From UBA11475 sp902486425 (GTDB taxonomy: Bacteria; Bacillota; Clostridia; Christensenellales; Borkfalkiaceae): DNA of 46,082 nt. The stretch covers positions 1 through 46,082 of the forward strand of contig CABTOK010000002.1 in NCBI GenBank assembly GCA_902486425.1, written 5' to 3'. Under the pieces are notes generated by a model, which had not been told where the DNA came from, did not search any database, and saw only the letters and a program-made list of their open reading frames with translations. Below are positions 7,527 through 16,176 of the stretch, piece after piece (positions within the stretch are counted from its first letter, which is position 1; every line of letters starts with the position of its first letter). The position numbers and the translations under genes are program-made.

Positions 7527-9704
7527 ATGATAAAACTTACCGAAAAATACATTAAAATAGATACTACGAAAAACACGCTTTTACTTGAAAAGTACGGCGA
7601 CCGCGTTCTTCAGCTTTACTATGGTAAAAAATTGCACGACAGCGATAACTACGGCTTTTTTGCCGTGGAAGAAAGAGACAAATGGTTCGGCTCGAACGAC
7701 GACCATACGAATATACCCACCGTTTTTTCGTGCAACGGCGAATGCGCCAATAAAGAAGCGTACGTTATTTTAAGTAAAGAAGACGGCACTTTCACTTCGC
7801 GCTTCGAATTCAAAGGTGCCGAGATGGCAGAAGGATTTTCTTCGCCGCTTCCCACCGCGAGAAACAAAGGTGAAACGGTAAGACTTTGCTTTACCGATCT
7901 CGTAACCGGAGCGGTTGTTTATCAATATTACACCGTATTTGAGGACAGCGCATGTATAGCTGTACATTCCGAAGTCGTAAATAATTCCGAAAAAACGTTA
8001 TTCGTAAAACGTCTTATGTCCTGTCAGTTGGACTTCGCGGCCGAAAAGGCTTCCGTCACCACTTACGACGGAACGTGGGATCTCGAAAGACTTCGTCACG
8101 ATACCGAGTTAACAGCCGGCAGATTCGAAATAGACAGCAAGCTCGGTATTTCTTCGGCAAACCACAACCCGTTTTTCATGGTAAAGACGGACAATACCGT
8201 TATGGGCTTTAATCTTGTATGGTCGGGAAACCATAAGGAAACGGTTGAGATTTCTCCTTACGAAAGAATGAGAATATTAACAGGTCTCAACGACTACGGC
8301 TTTAACTACAAACTTAACGCCGGCGAAACTTTCGTATCGCCCGAAGCGGTATTCGTTGCGGCGGATACCGAAGGCGAAGTTTCAAGAGAAATGCACAAAT
8401 TTTCTCTTAAACACGTAGTAAACCCGAACTTCGCTTATAAACCGAGACCTGTTCTTATAAACAATTGGGAAGCCACGTATTTCGACTTCACGGGGGATAA
8501 GATTTACGAAATAGCAAAAAAGGCAAAAGAATGCGGAATCGAAATGATGGTTCTGGACGACGGCTGGTTCGGCGCGAGAAATAACGACAGAGCGGGACTC
8601 GGCGATTGGTACGACAACGTCGAAAAGACCGGCGGGCTTAAAAGTCTTTCGGACAAAATCCATGAGCTCGGTCTGAAGTTCGGTCTTTGGGTAGAACCCG
8701 AAATGATTCAGGTTGACTCCGACTTATACCGCGCTCATCCCGAATACGCCATGCAGATCCCGGGACTTACGCCCATTGAACGCCGTCATCAGCTCTGCGT
8801 CGATATGTGCAATCCGGAATTAAGACAATATCTTACCGATACGCTGATAAAACTTTTCAAGGATCTCGGAGTCGACTATGTAAAGTGGGATCATAACAGA
8901 GCTATGAGCGACGTTTACTCTTCTTGCGAAGCGTATCAGGGAAATTACTTTTACGACTATTACGTAAATCAGTACAAAATGCTTAAAGACATAACCGAAG
9001 CCGTTCCCGACGTTCTTTTCGAATCGTGCGCTTCCGGCGGAAGCAGATACGATCTCGGCATGCAGTATTTTATGCCGCAGAACTGGTGTTCGGATAATAC
9101 CAACGCTTTTGCGAGACTCTTTATTCAGGAAGGTACTCTTGCCGGCTATCCCGTATCGAGTCTCGGCGCGCACGTTCCCAATCATTGGGAAAGACCCGGC
9201 GTTTCGTGGGAATCGAGATTCAACGTTTCGGCGATGGGCGCTTTCGGTTACGAATGCGATATAACGAGCGTCGACAGAAAGACCATCTCGGTAATCAAAA
9301 AGCAGGTAGCTTACTTTAAAAAGCACAGAAACGTTTTCCAGTACGGCGAATATTACAGACTCGGCGAAAGTCTTTGCAAGTCCGATCTCGGCGGTTGGTC
9401 TTTCGTTTCCGAAGATAAAAAGGAAGCGATTGCGGTAATTATAGATAAAAAGGTAAACAACTTCTGGTTCAAGAGACCGAGATTTACCTTCGCCGGACTC
9501 AACCCGGATTATCTTTACAAAGTAGAAATGCGTCCGCAGTCTAACCTTCCGGAAAGTAAAGTATTCTCGTTTACCGCATACGGAGACGCTCTCATGAACG
9601 GCAAACTCGACTTCGATAACCTTTACTGGCACGAGACCGACGGTCACGATATGGGATCGGTATTCGCTTCGAGAATGTTCTATATCAAAAAAATAGGAAG
9701 ATAA
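7527..9704 (+). CDS. Alpha-galactosidase, GH36
   Basis: This 725-residue cytoplasmic enzyme removes alpha-linked galactose from raffinose-family sugars or galactomannan oligomers. The N-terminal beta-sandwich is followed by the TIM barrel starting at LINNWEATYFDF. The VLDDGWFG strand, KWDHNR with the nucleophile Asp455, ESCASGG, and SDNTNA with the probable acid/base Asp523 are all GH36 hallmarks. The length suits the tetrameric bacterial class. The ATG at 7527 follows AAGGAG; the in-frame TTG at 7503 lacks a site. A weak promoter precedes it. There is no dedicated transporter next to it. Confidence 0.93.
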   Translation: MIKLTEKYIKIDTTKNTLLLEKYGDRVLQLYYGKKLHDSDNYGFFAVEERDKWFGSNDDHTNIPTVFSCNGECANKEAYVILSKEDGTFTSRFEFKGAEMAEGFSSPLPTARNKGETVRLCFTDLVTGAVVYQYYTVFEDSACIAVHSEVVNNSEKTLFVKRLMSCQLDFAAEKASVTTYDGTWDLERLRHDTELTAGRFEIDSKLGISSANHNPFFMVKTDNTVMGFNLVWSGNHKETVEISPYERMRILTGLNDYGFNYKLNAGETFVSPEAVFVAADTEGEVSREMHKFSLKHVVNPNFAYKPRPVLINNWEATYFDFTGDKIYEIAKKAKECGIEMMVLDDGWFGARNNDRAGLGDWYDNVEKTGGLKSLSDKIHELGLKFGLWVEPEMIQVDSDLYRAHPEYAMQIPGLTPIERRHQLCVDMCNPELRQYLTDTLIKLFKDLGVDYVKWDHNRAMSDVYSSCEAYQGNYFYDYYVNQYKMLKDITEAVPDVLFESCASGGSRYDLGMQYFMPQNWCSDNTNAFARLFIQEGTLAGYPVSSLGAHVPNHWERPGVSWESRFNVSAMGAFGYECDITSVDRKTISVIKKQVAYFKKHRNVFQYGEYYRLGESLCKSDLGGWSFVSEDKKEAIAVIIDKKVNNFWFKRPRFTFAGLNPDYLYKVEMRPQSNLPESKVFSFTAYGDALMNGKLDFDNLYWHETDGHDMGSVFASRMFYIKKIGR

Positions 9705-9724
9705 AAAGAAAAAACAAAAATTTT

Positions 9725-9748
9725 TCCGGCATAAAAGCCGTTTTATAC
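9725..9748 (+). terminator. Short hairpin, weak terminator after the alpha-galactosidase gene
   Basis: CGGC / GCCG with a six-base loop is followed by TTTTAT. The stem is short, so read-through into spoIIID is possible. Confidence 0.35.
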
Positions 9749-9797
9749 ATTATTCGACAAAATCTTTCATAAACTGAACTGTCAAGGAGGACGGTTT

Positions 9798-10073
9798 ATG
9801 AAAGAAGAAGCGTTACTTCGCATTATAAAAGAAGCGGAATATATAGTAAAAACGGGCGATACGGTACGCGGTGCGGCAGAAGTTTTCGGCGTAGGAAAGT
9901 CAACCGTGCATAAAGACGTAACGAGGCGTCTTAAAAAGATAGATTCCGCTCTTTATAAAGAAGTTAAAACCGTACTTAAAGTCAACCTTTCGGAAAGACA
10001 CATAAGAGGCGGAAACGCCACAAGACTCAAATATCTCTTGTCGAAAAAGAACTCCGCCGGAAGAACAAAATAA
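9798..10073 (+). CDS. spoIIID: Sporulation transcription factor SpoIIID
   Basis: This 91-residue protein is a near full-length match to SpoIIID, the mother-cell DNA-binding switch that adjusts sigma-E and sigma-K regulons in Bacillus and Clostridia. The helix-turn-helix (about 25-48, AAEVFGVGKSTVHKDVTRRL) is followed by the typical basic C-terminal stretch HIRGGNATRLKYL. The start has a strong AAGGAGG site. Its presence implies the organism forms endospores or descends recently from one that did. Upstream, TATACATT at about 9748 resembles a sigma-E -10, but I could not place a convincing -35. Confidence 0.95.
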   Translation: MKEEALLRIIKEAEYIVKTGDTVRGAAEVFGVGKSTVHKDVTRRLKKIDSALYKEVKTVLKVNLSERHIRGGNATRLKYLLSKKNSAGRTK

Positions 10074-10083
10074 AAAACGATAA

Positions 10084-10106
10084 AAACGCCGCTTTTCGCG
10101 GCGTTT
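10084..10106. terminator. Hairpin between spoIIID and the GH78-like gene
   Basis: A perfect nine-base stem AAACGCCGC / GCGGCGTTT has a five-base loop. The T tract is only three long on the plus strand. It ends 12 bases before the next start codon, where a ribosome binding site would be expected. Confidence 0.6.
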
Positions 10107-10118
10107 ACGGTATATTAT

Positions 10119-11507
10119 ATGAAATACGTTCTGCCTGAAAAATTAGTAAGCGTAAGAGGCTCTCTTAATGCAAAAACGCTCCTTAAAAAGAAAGAAGATC
10201 AGATTCTTCTTACCGAAAGCGATCTCGCGGTTTTTGAAGCCGGCGGTCATATTGTTCTTGATTTCGGCAAAGAATACGCCGGCGGAATAAGAATACTCAC
10301 TCACTTCAAGGCGGGCAGAGTCCGTATAAGATTCGGCGAAAGTCTTACCGAAGCAAATTCCGATATAGGCGTTTCAGGATCTACCAACGACCACGCGATA
10401 AGAGATTTCGAAACGCCGCTTGCGTTTTTGTCCGACGCGACTTTCGGCAATACCGGTTTCAGATTCGTCAGAATAGATTTTTACGAAGAGACCGAGGTGA
10501 AGTCGATTTACGCCGCCACGGTTTCGTATAACGGCAAGCTGATTTACGAATATAAGGGCGATAAGGAGATCGAAAATATATTTTTAACGGCTAAACGCAC
10601 GGTCGATTTATGCGCTTCGGGCAAGTACGTGTGGGACGGAATAAAAAGGGACAGGCTTGTATGGTTCGGCGATCTTCATCCCGAAACGATAGCTCTCTCA
10701 TCCGTTTACGGCAAGTGCAAAAACGTTGAAAACTCTTTGAATCTCGCCCGGAAAACGACTCCGGTCGGGGAGTGGATGAACACCTTCCCGTCGTATTCTA
10801 TGTGGTGGATAACTACCGTTTACGATTACATGAGATTGTCCGGAAGAACGGAGTTTGCGAAAAAGCAGCTCCCTTATATGAAGAGACTTATAAACGAGTT
10901 CGATAAAAACGTTTCGGACGGCGGCGAAATGCTGTTCGACTCCTATTTTACCGACTGGCAGACTCACGACACCCCGCAGGAAAAGGAAGGAGTACGGGCG
11001 ATTTTCATCATCGCTATGAATTCCGCGAAAAAATTGTTTGGTTTTTTCGGAGAAGATATGAAGATCGTCGATAGAGTTCTCGGTAAATTATACAAAAAAG
11101 AGATAAATACGGGCGATAAAAAACAGATAATCGCCTTAAAATATTTAGCGACGGGCAAACTTACCGAATCCGACCGAAAAACGCTTTTAAAAGGCGGGGC
11201 GAAAGGCATTTCGACCTTTATGAGCTATTATATACTTACGGCGATAGCTTCTTTCGACAAGAAGGCGGCGATAGATATAATGAAAGAATATTACGGTGCG
11301 ATGATAAATAAAGGCGCGACGACTTTCTGGGAAGACTTCGATATCGAATGGGTAAAAAATTCATGCCGTATAGACGAAACGCCGACGGACGGCGAAAAGG
11401 ATATACACGCGGACTTCGGGGCGTATTGCTATAAGGGATTAAGACATAGTCTCTGCCACGGCTGGTCTGCGGGTGTAATAGCGTTTATAAAAGAAAATTT
11501 AAGTTAA
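10119..11507 (+). CDS. GH78-like (alpha-L-rhamnosidase family) protein
   Basis: The 462-residue protein has a short N-terminal beta-domain and an alpha/alpha-barrel typical of GH78. DGIKRDRLVWFGD at 173-185 corresponds to the family's acid-rich RDERLGWTGD motif. CHGWSAG at 446-452 matches the conserved HGWSAGP near the C-terminus. At 462 residues it is much shorter than most GH78 enzymes because the extra N-terminal domains are missing. No signal peptide, so it is probably cytoplasmic and acts on imported oligosaccharides. No Shine-Dalgarno is seen before the ATG; a strong hairpin takes its place. Rhamnosidase activity is likely but not proven, since the family includes other specificities. 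Confidence 0.75.
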   Translation: MKYVLPEKLVSVRGSLNAKTLLKKKEDQILLTESDLAVFEAGGHIVLDFGKEYAGGIRILTHFKAGRVRIRFGESLTEANSDIGVSGSTNDHAIRDFETPLAFLSDATFGNTGFRFVRIDFYEETEVKSIYAATVSYNGKLIYEYKGDKEIENIFLTAKRTVDLCASGKYVWDGIKRDRLVWFGDLHPETIALSSVYGKCKNVENSLNLARKTTPVGEWMNTFPSYSMWWITTVYDYMRLSGRTEFAKKQLPYMKRLINEFDKNVSDGGEMLFDSYFTDWQTHDTPQEKEGVRAIFIIAMNSAKKLFGFFGEDMKIVDRVLGKLYKKEINTGDKKQIIALKYLATGKLTESDRKTLLKGGAKGISTFMSYYILTAIASFDKKAAIDIMKEYYGAMINKGATTFWEDFDIEWVKNSCRIDETPTDGEKDIHADFGAYCYKGLRHSLCHGWSAGVIAFIKENLS

Positions 11508-11512
11508 AAATT

Positions 11513-11550
11513 AAAACGGGAACGCAGCTTTTCGCGGCGTTCCCGTTTTT
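11513..11550 (+). terminator. Terminator after the GH78-like gene
   Basis: AACGGGAACGC / GCGTTCCCGTT stem followed by TTTTT, a few bases after the stop. Confidence 0.9.
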
Positions 11551-11585
11551 GTAGGAGAAGAAACAAATGAAAATTTAAGGAGATT

Positions 11586-11708
11586 ATGATAAACCCGGAA
11601 GATAAAAGAGAATTTTTCTCTTTGGTATATTATATGAGCGTTTTTATCCGGGCGTTACGCCGTCGCTGTTTTTTAACGTGTTTTTTAGCGAAAAACAGAG
11701 ACTTTTAA
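11586..11708 (+). CDS. Possible small protein, 40 residues
   Basis: An ATG at 11586 preceded by AAGGAG (spacing only three bases) opens 40 codons ending at TAA 11706-11708. The product starts MINPEDKREFF and is basic in the middle (RALRRR). I see no promoter between the preceding terminator and this start, and no family. It may be a decayed gene. Listed because the rest of 11551-11759 is otherwise empty. Confidence 0.25.
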   Translation: MINPEDKREFFSLVYYMSVFIRALRRRCFLTCFLAKNRDF

Positions 11709-11759
11709 TCATTATATAAAAACAAAAACGAAGGCTTTTGTTACGGGCGGATAATTTTA

Positions 11760-11788
11760 TTTACAATTCGGCAAAAATAATATATAAT
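11760..11788 (+). promoter_or_regulatory. Sigma-A promoter of the RNase J operon
   Basis: TTTACA (11760-11765), a 17-base spacer, and TATAAT (11783-11788). It predicts a 5' leader of about 170 bases before the RNase J start. Confidence 0.7.
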
Positions 11789-11858
11789 ATAAGCGGAATA
11801 ATTTTTTTATTTTTATATACAAAGGAACTTTACCGCTATACGCGGTTAAAATATAACA

Positions 11859-11896
11859 GGCTTTTGATGTCTGCCCGTCGGGCAAGCTTTAAAAGC
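11859..11896 (+). other. Hairpin in the RNase J mRNA leader
   Basis: A nested palindrome: an outer GCTTTT / AAAAGC and an inner TGCCCG / CGGGCA around a single-base centre. There is no T tract, so it is not a terminator. It may be an mRNA-stability or autoregulatory element. Confidence 0.45.
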
Positions 11897-11965
11897 AAAA
11901 TTTACCTTCCGAACGGGTAGATTAAAACAAAATTCAATAAAGGACATAATAAAAGGACTAAAAAT

Positions 11966-13624
11966 ATGAAAAAAAAGAACGAAAAGTCTCTTAAGGTACG
12001 CTTTTTGGGCGGCGTAGGAGAAATCGGCAAGAACATGACCGCGCTCGAATACGGCAACGACATAATAGTCATCGATGCGGGCAATTCCTTTCCGACCGAA
12101 GATATGCCGGGCGTGGATCTTCTGATTCCCGAAACCGGCTGGCTCGAAGAAAATAAAGACAAAGTAAGGGGTTATATAATAACCCACGGACACGAAGACC
12201 ATATAGGCGGGCTTCCGTACGTGGTTAAAAACGTCAACGCTCCTATCTTCGGCACCCGTCTCACACTTACTTTAATCGAAAACAAACTTAAAGAAAACGG
12301 GCTTACTTCGGTAAGTTTAAACTGCGTAAGACCGGGCGCAACCGTAAAACTCGGCTGCTTTACCATAGAATTCATCAACGTGAATCACTCAATAGCGGGG
12401 GCGGTGGCGCTTTCGATAACTACGCCCGTCGGCGTGGTTTTTCACTCGGGCGACTTCAAAATCGACTTTACTCCCGTAGCGGGCGAATGTATAGACCTTC
12501 CGAGAATAGCCGAAATCGGCAAACGCGGCGTAACTTTGTTACTATGCGAATCGACAAACGTCGAACGCGAAGGTTTTACGATGAGCGAAACGGTTGTAGG
12601 AGAAACGCTCGATAAAGTTTTCGCTTCCAATATGGACAGAAGACTTATAATAGCCACCTTTGCTTCGAACGTACACAGAATAAAGCAGATACTCGACCTT
12701 GCCAAAAAATACAGACGTAAAGTCGTTCTGTCCGGGCGCAGTATGATAAACGTAGTCGAAGCCGCTTCCAAAATAGGCGAAATCGACGTTCCCGAAAACA
12801 CCATTATCGACGTTGATAAGATGAAGAGTTTCAAACCCGAACAGATAGTAATAATTTCCACGGGTACTCAGGGCGAACCGATGAGCGCGCTTACGAGAAT
12901 GGCTTCTGGCGAATTCAATAAAGTAGAAATCGGCAGCGGCGACACCGTAATAATGTCTTCGTCGGTTATACCCGGCAACGAAAAGATGATTTACGGCGTT
13001 ATCAACAATCTTTACAAAAAGGGAGCCGAAGTATTATACGAAACATTGGAACCCATACACGTTTCCGGACACGCCTGCAGGGAAGAAATAAAAATTCTTC
13101 ACTCTCTCATAAAACCTAAATTCTTTATTCCCGTCCACGGCGAATACAGACATCTTAAAAAGCATGCCGATCTTGCGAAAGAACTCGGAACGCCCGCTTC
13201 CAACATAATAATTCCCGAAGTCGGCAACACTGTCGAAGTCACGCAGAAGGCGATTAAATCCGGCGATAACTTCAAAGCAGGCACCCGCCTTGTCGACGGT
13301 ATCGAAATCGACGGCTCGGACAGCGTCGTGTTAAGAGACAGAATACACATATCCGAAGACGGAATAATGGTAATCGTCGTATGTATCGACGAGCTTTCCG
13401 GCGAACTCGTTTCCACCGAAATAATAAATCGCGGCGTGCTGATGAACGATTCTACATTAAGAGAACTCAAAGAGATGCTTAAAAAGACTCTTTCCGGTCT
13501 CGATATGAAGGACGATCCCGACGGACAGACGGTAAAAACAATGGTGAGAAAGACCATTAAAAACTATATATTCCGCCGCACCAAAAAGAACCCGATGATC
13601 CTTCCGATAATCATGAAGGTCTGA
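11966..13624 (+). CDS. rnj: Ribonuclease J
   Basis: This 552-residue metallo-beta-lactamase/beta-CASP nuclease processes and degrades mRNA and rRNA in Firmicutes by 5'-to-3' exonuclease and endonuclease action. LGGVGEIGKN at 14-23 and HGHEDHIGG at 74-82 (two-zinc site) are the family signature. The beta-CASP part carries GTQGEP and SSSVIPGNE, followed by HVSGHA. The length matches RNase J1/J2. It starts with a plausible AAGGAC site. The next gene begins 10 bases after the stop, so it heads an operon with the tRNA modification genes trmR and trhP. Confidence 0.95.
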   Translation: MKKKNEKSLKVRFLGGVGEIGKNMTALEYGNDIIVIDAGNSFPTEDMPGVDLLIPETGWLEENKDKVRGYIITHGHEDHIGGLPYVVKNVNAPIFGTRLTLTLIENKLKENGLTSVSLNCVRPGATVKLGCFTIEFINVNHSIAGAVALSITTPVGVVFHSGDFKIDFTPVAGECIDLPRIAEIGKRGVTLLLCESTNVEREGFTMSETVVGETLDKVFASNMDRRLIIATFASNVHRIKQILDLAKKYRRKVVLSGRSMINVVEAASKIGEIDVPENTIIDVDKMKSFKPEQIVIISTGTQGEPMSALTRMASGEFNKVEIGSGDTVIMSSSVIPGNEKMIYGVINNLYKKGAEVLYETLEPIHVSGHACREEIKILHSLIKPKFFIPVHGEYRHLKKHADLAKELGTPASNIIIPEVGNTVEVTQKAIKSGDNFKAGTRLVDGIEIDGSDSVVLRDRIHISEDGIMVIVVCIDELSGELVSTEIINRGVLMNDSTLRELKEMLKKTLSGLDMKDDPDGQTVKTMVRKTIKNYIFRRTKKNPMILPIIMKV

Positions 13625-13634
13625 TAAGTAAATA

Positions 13635-14237
13635 ATGAACGAACTTCTTGAAAAAATATATGCGGAAAGAGAATCCGCCAAGGAAAATAAAATAGCGGTT
13701 TTAAGGGATAATTCCTTAAAACTGCTTTTAACTTACGTGGCGGCGTCAAAACCGAAAAAAATTCTTGAAATCGGCACCGCCTGGGGGCTTACGGGCATCG
13801 CAATGCTCGCCGTGTCGGAAAATTCGATACTTTACGGAATAGAAAGGGATCCCGAATGTATCGAAAAGTCTTCGGAAAATTATAAAAAGTACGGAGTAGA
13901 GAAAAGAGTAAACTTTTTTAAAGGCGACGCGGAAGAAATCATTCCGCTTATGTCCGGCTCGTTCGATTTTATTTTTCTCGACGGACCGAAAGGGCATTAC
14001 GCCGAATTTTTGCCTTATCTTAAAAACATGCTTGCGGTAAACGGCGTTTTGTTTGCGGACGACGTCGCTTTTCACGGTTACGTTTCCGGCGAAAATACTC
14101 CGAATATAAAAAACAAACACAATACTATAATAGCAAGTCTTAAAAAATTCATCAAAGGAATAACCGAAGACGAAGAGCTTTTAACCGTTATATTAAGCGA
14201 AGAAGACGGCGTTTCGGTTACGGTCAGATTAAAGTGA
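13635..14237 (+). CDS. trmR: SAM-dependent O-methyltransferase, probable tRNA 5-hydroxyuridine methyltransferase
   Basis: This 200-residue class I methyltransferase has the SAM-binding motif ILEIGTAWG at about 43-51 and the metal-dependent O-methyltransferase signature DFIFLDGPKGHY. In Bacillus subtilis the homologue TrmR (YrrM) methylates 5-hydroxyuridine at tRNA position 34 to 5-methoxyuridine, and its gene lies beside the peptidase-U32-type genes that make 5-hydroxyuridine. The same pairing is seen here, with a four-base overlap to the next gene, which supports the assignment. It works on tRNA in the cytoplasm. A general catechol-type methyltransferase is the alternative. Confidence 0.8.
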   Translation: MNELLEKIYAERESAKENKIAVLRDNSLKLLLTYVAASKPKKILEIGTAWGLTGIAMLAVSENSILYGIERDPECIEKSSENYKKYGVEKRVNFFKGDAEEIIPLMSGSFDFIFLDGPKGHYAEFLPYLKNMLAVNGVLFADDVAFHGYVSGENTPNIKNKHNTIIASLKKFIKGITEDEELLTVILSEEDGVSVTVRLK

Positions 14238-15469
14238 ACACGGTAAAAGCGGAGCTTCTTGCTCCGGCGGGCGATTTCGAAAAATTGAAGACCGCTTTCT
14301 ATTACGGCGCAGATGCGGCGTATATAGGGGGCAAAACCATGAGCTTAAGGGCGCTTGCGGGCAACTTTACGGATGAAGAAATCGTAAAAGCTACAAAATA
14401 CGCTCATTCTCTCGGCAAAAAAATATACGTTACGGTAAACATTTTCGCAAAAAACGCCGATCTCGGATTTGCCGAAAAGTATTTTAAGTTTCTCGAAAAG
14501 ACGGGGATAGACGGAGCCATAATATCCGATCCCGGTCTTATTTATCTGTGCCGTAAGGTTGCCCCGGAATTATCGGTTAATCTTTCCACGCAGGCGAATA
14601 CTTTAAATAAAGCGGCTGTCGAATTCTGGAAGAAAGTCGGCGTAAAAAGAGTTATTCTCGCAAGAGAGCTTTCGTACAACGAGATAAAGGAAATACACGA
14701 AGCCTGTCCCGACGTCGAGATTGAGACTTTTATACACGGAGCTATGTGCATATCGTATTCCGGCAGATGTCTTTTGTCCAATTATTTGAACGGCAGAGAT
14801 TCTAACAGAGGCGCTTGCGTGCAGGCTTGCCGCTGGGAATACGAAGTGCGCGAAAAGAATAAGGGCGGCGATTATCTTACTGTGGAAGAAGACGACAGAG
14901 GTACTTACATATTCAACAGCAAAGACCTTAATCTTATAGACGAAATAGATAAGCTCATAGACGCCGGCGTAATATCGTTTAAAATAGAAGGCAGAATGAA
15001 GTCCGAATATTATCTTGCCACTGTTATAAACGCATACAGGCGCGCGATCGACGCTTATTACGCATGCGGAGCTGGATATAAAAACAGCGGACTGTTTAAC
15101 GATGAGCTTATAAAAACCGCTCACAGGGCGTTTACAAAGGCTTATTTTTACGGATCGAACGATAAGACGGTGAATTATACCGATTCGCAATCCAAAGGAA
15201 CGAGAAAGTTCATAGCGACCGTCCTGACCGGTAACGAAAATTCGGACTATGCCGTTATCGAGATGCGCAACAGGTTCAAAAAAGGCGACGAACTCGAAGT
15301 TCTGTCTCCGTCGGATTCTTTCAATAAAATAATTAGAGTAGAAAGAATGGAGAACGAGGACGGCGAGAGTATAGAAGACGCAAAAATAGTCCAGCAAAAA
15401 ATCAGGCTTTATACGTCCGTGCCGCTTTTTGCGGAAGATATGCTCAGAATAAAGTCCGAGGAAAATTAG
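14234..15469 (+). CDS. trhP: Peptidase U32 family protein, probable tRNA 5-hydroxyuridine synthesis protein TrhP
   Basis: The 411-residue protein begins with the U32 start AELLAPAGDFEKL and carries the family signature ETFIHGAMCISYSGRC at 164-179. Cys172, Cys179, Cys195 and Cys199 probably bind an iron-sulfur cluster. Despite the name, homologues TrhP (YegQ/YrrN/YrrO) hydroxylate uridine 34 of tRNA using prephenate. The GTG start overlaps the trmR stop (GTGA), which fits translational coupling of hydroxylation and methylation. Only one trhP copy is present, where B. subtilis has two. A strong terminator follows. Confidence 0.85.
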   Translation: MNTVKAELLAPAGDFEKLKTAFYYGADAAYIGGKTMSLRALAGNFTDEEIVKATKYAHSLGKKIYVTVNIFAKNADLGFAEKYFKFLEKTGIDGAIISDPGLIYLCRKVAPELSVNLSTQANTLNKAAVEFWKKVGVKRVILARELSYNEIKEIHEACPDVEIETFIHGAMCISYSGRCLLSNYLNGRDSNRGACVQACRWEYEVREKNKGGDYLTVEEDDRGTYIFNSKDLNLIDEIDKLIDAGVISFKIEGRMKSEYYLATVINAYRRAIDAYYACGAGYKNSGLFNDELIKTAHRAFTKAYFYGSNDKTVNYTDSQSKGTRKFIATVLTGNENSDYAVIEMRNRFKKGDELEVLSPSDSFNKIIRVERMENEDGESIEDAKIVQQKIRLYTSVPLFAEDMLRIKSEEN

Positions 15470-15505
15470 CGGACGAATAACATAGATAAAATATTATTTT
15501 ACGAG

Positions 15506-15530
15506 GCGAACGAATCGTTCGCTTTTTTTT
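15506..15530 (+). terminator. Terminator of the rnj-trmR-trhP operon
   Basis: GCGAAC / GTTCGC stem with a five-base loop followed by TTTTTTTT. Confidence 0.88.
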
Positions 15531-15596
15531 ATGCCGAAAAATAAATGCTCTTTATAAAAAACTTTAAAAAAGGCAAAAAAAATTTGAAATTGCCTA

Positions 15597-15625
15597 TTGA
15601 CACGGGTTATTTTCGGTTGTATAAT
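15597..15625 (+). promoter_or_regulatory. Consensus sigma-A promoter of the hydrogenase operon
   Basis: TTGACA (15597-15602), exactly 17 bases, and TATAAT (15620-15625): both hexamers are perfect. The TTGCCTATTGACA stretch that contains the -35 recurs almost exactly in the transporter promoter at 20051-20063. Confidence 0.9.
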
Positions 15626-15687
15626 CGTAGTATATATCAATATAGATATACCATTATATTTTATTTTACATAAAGGAGGAGCTTATA

Positions 15688-16176
15688 ATGGCTCATTTAA
15701 GCGAAGCGGCCGTTAAAACGATTAACGAAATAATCGACAGATATTCGGACGAAACAACGCCGCTTATGATGATTCTTTCGGATATTCAGAAAGAATACGG
15801 TTATATTCCTTTGGAAGTACAGGAATTGGTATCCGACAGAACGGGCGTTCCGGTAGCCGAAATTTACGGAGTGGTTACTTTTTATTCTTTCTTTTCGTTA
15901 AAACCAAAAGGGAAATACGTTATAGGCTGCTGTCTCGGTACGGCGTGTTACGTAAAGGGCGCGCAGACCGTCATAGATAAATTCTCCGAAATTCTCGGGA
16001 TAACTCCCGGCGGCACTACCGAAGACGGACTGTTCACTCTCGACGCGCTTCGCTGTATAGGCGCATGCGGAATAGCTCCCGCTGTTTCGATTAACGGCAA
16101 AGTTTATCCGAAAGTGAGTGTGGATATGGTTCCGTCGATAATAGCCGAATATAAAAGGGAGGCAGAGAACATATGA
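15688..16176 (+). CDS. hydC: Electron-bifurcating [FeFe] hydrogenase, NuoE-like gamma subunit
   Basis: This 162-residue thioredoxin-like [2Fe-2S] protein has the NuoE pattern with Cys82 and Cys87 (CLGTAC) and Cys123 and Cys127 (CIGAC). It relays electrons in the HydABC (HndABCD-type) complex, which couples NADH and reduced ferredoxin oxidation to hydrogen formation in the cytoplasm. AAGGAGG precedes the ATG. The next subunit starts inside its stop codon (ATGA). The gene order gamma, beta, alpha is the usual one in Clostridia and Thermotoga. Confidence 0.93.
   Translation: MAHLSEAAVKTINEIIDRYSDETTPLMMILSDIQKEYGYIPLEVQELVSDRTGVPVAEIYGVVTFYSFFSLKPKGKYVIGCCLGTACYVKGAQTVIDKFSEILGITPGGTTEDGLFTLDALRCIGACGIAPAVSINGKVYPKVSVDMVPSIIAEYKREAENI

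Noticed and set aside
11738..11920. Open frame of 60 codons upstream of rnj
   Set aside because: It spans the rnj promoter and leader hairpin, has no ribosome binding site, and its composition is that of AT-rich spacer.
15585..15625. Rex (NADH-sensing) operator at the hydrogenase promoter
   Set aside because: No TTGTGAA-N4-TTCACAA-like palindrome is present there.
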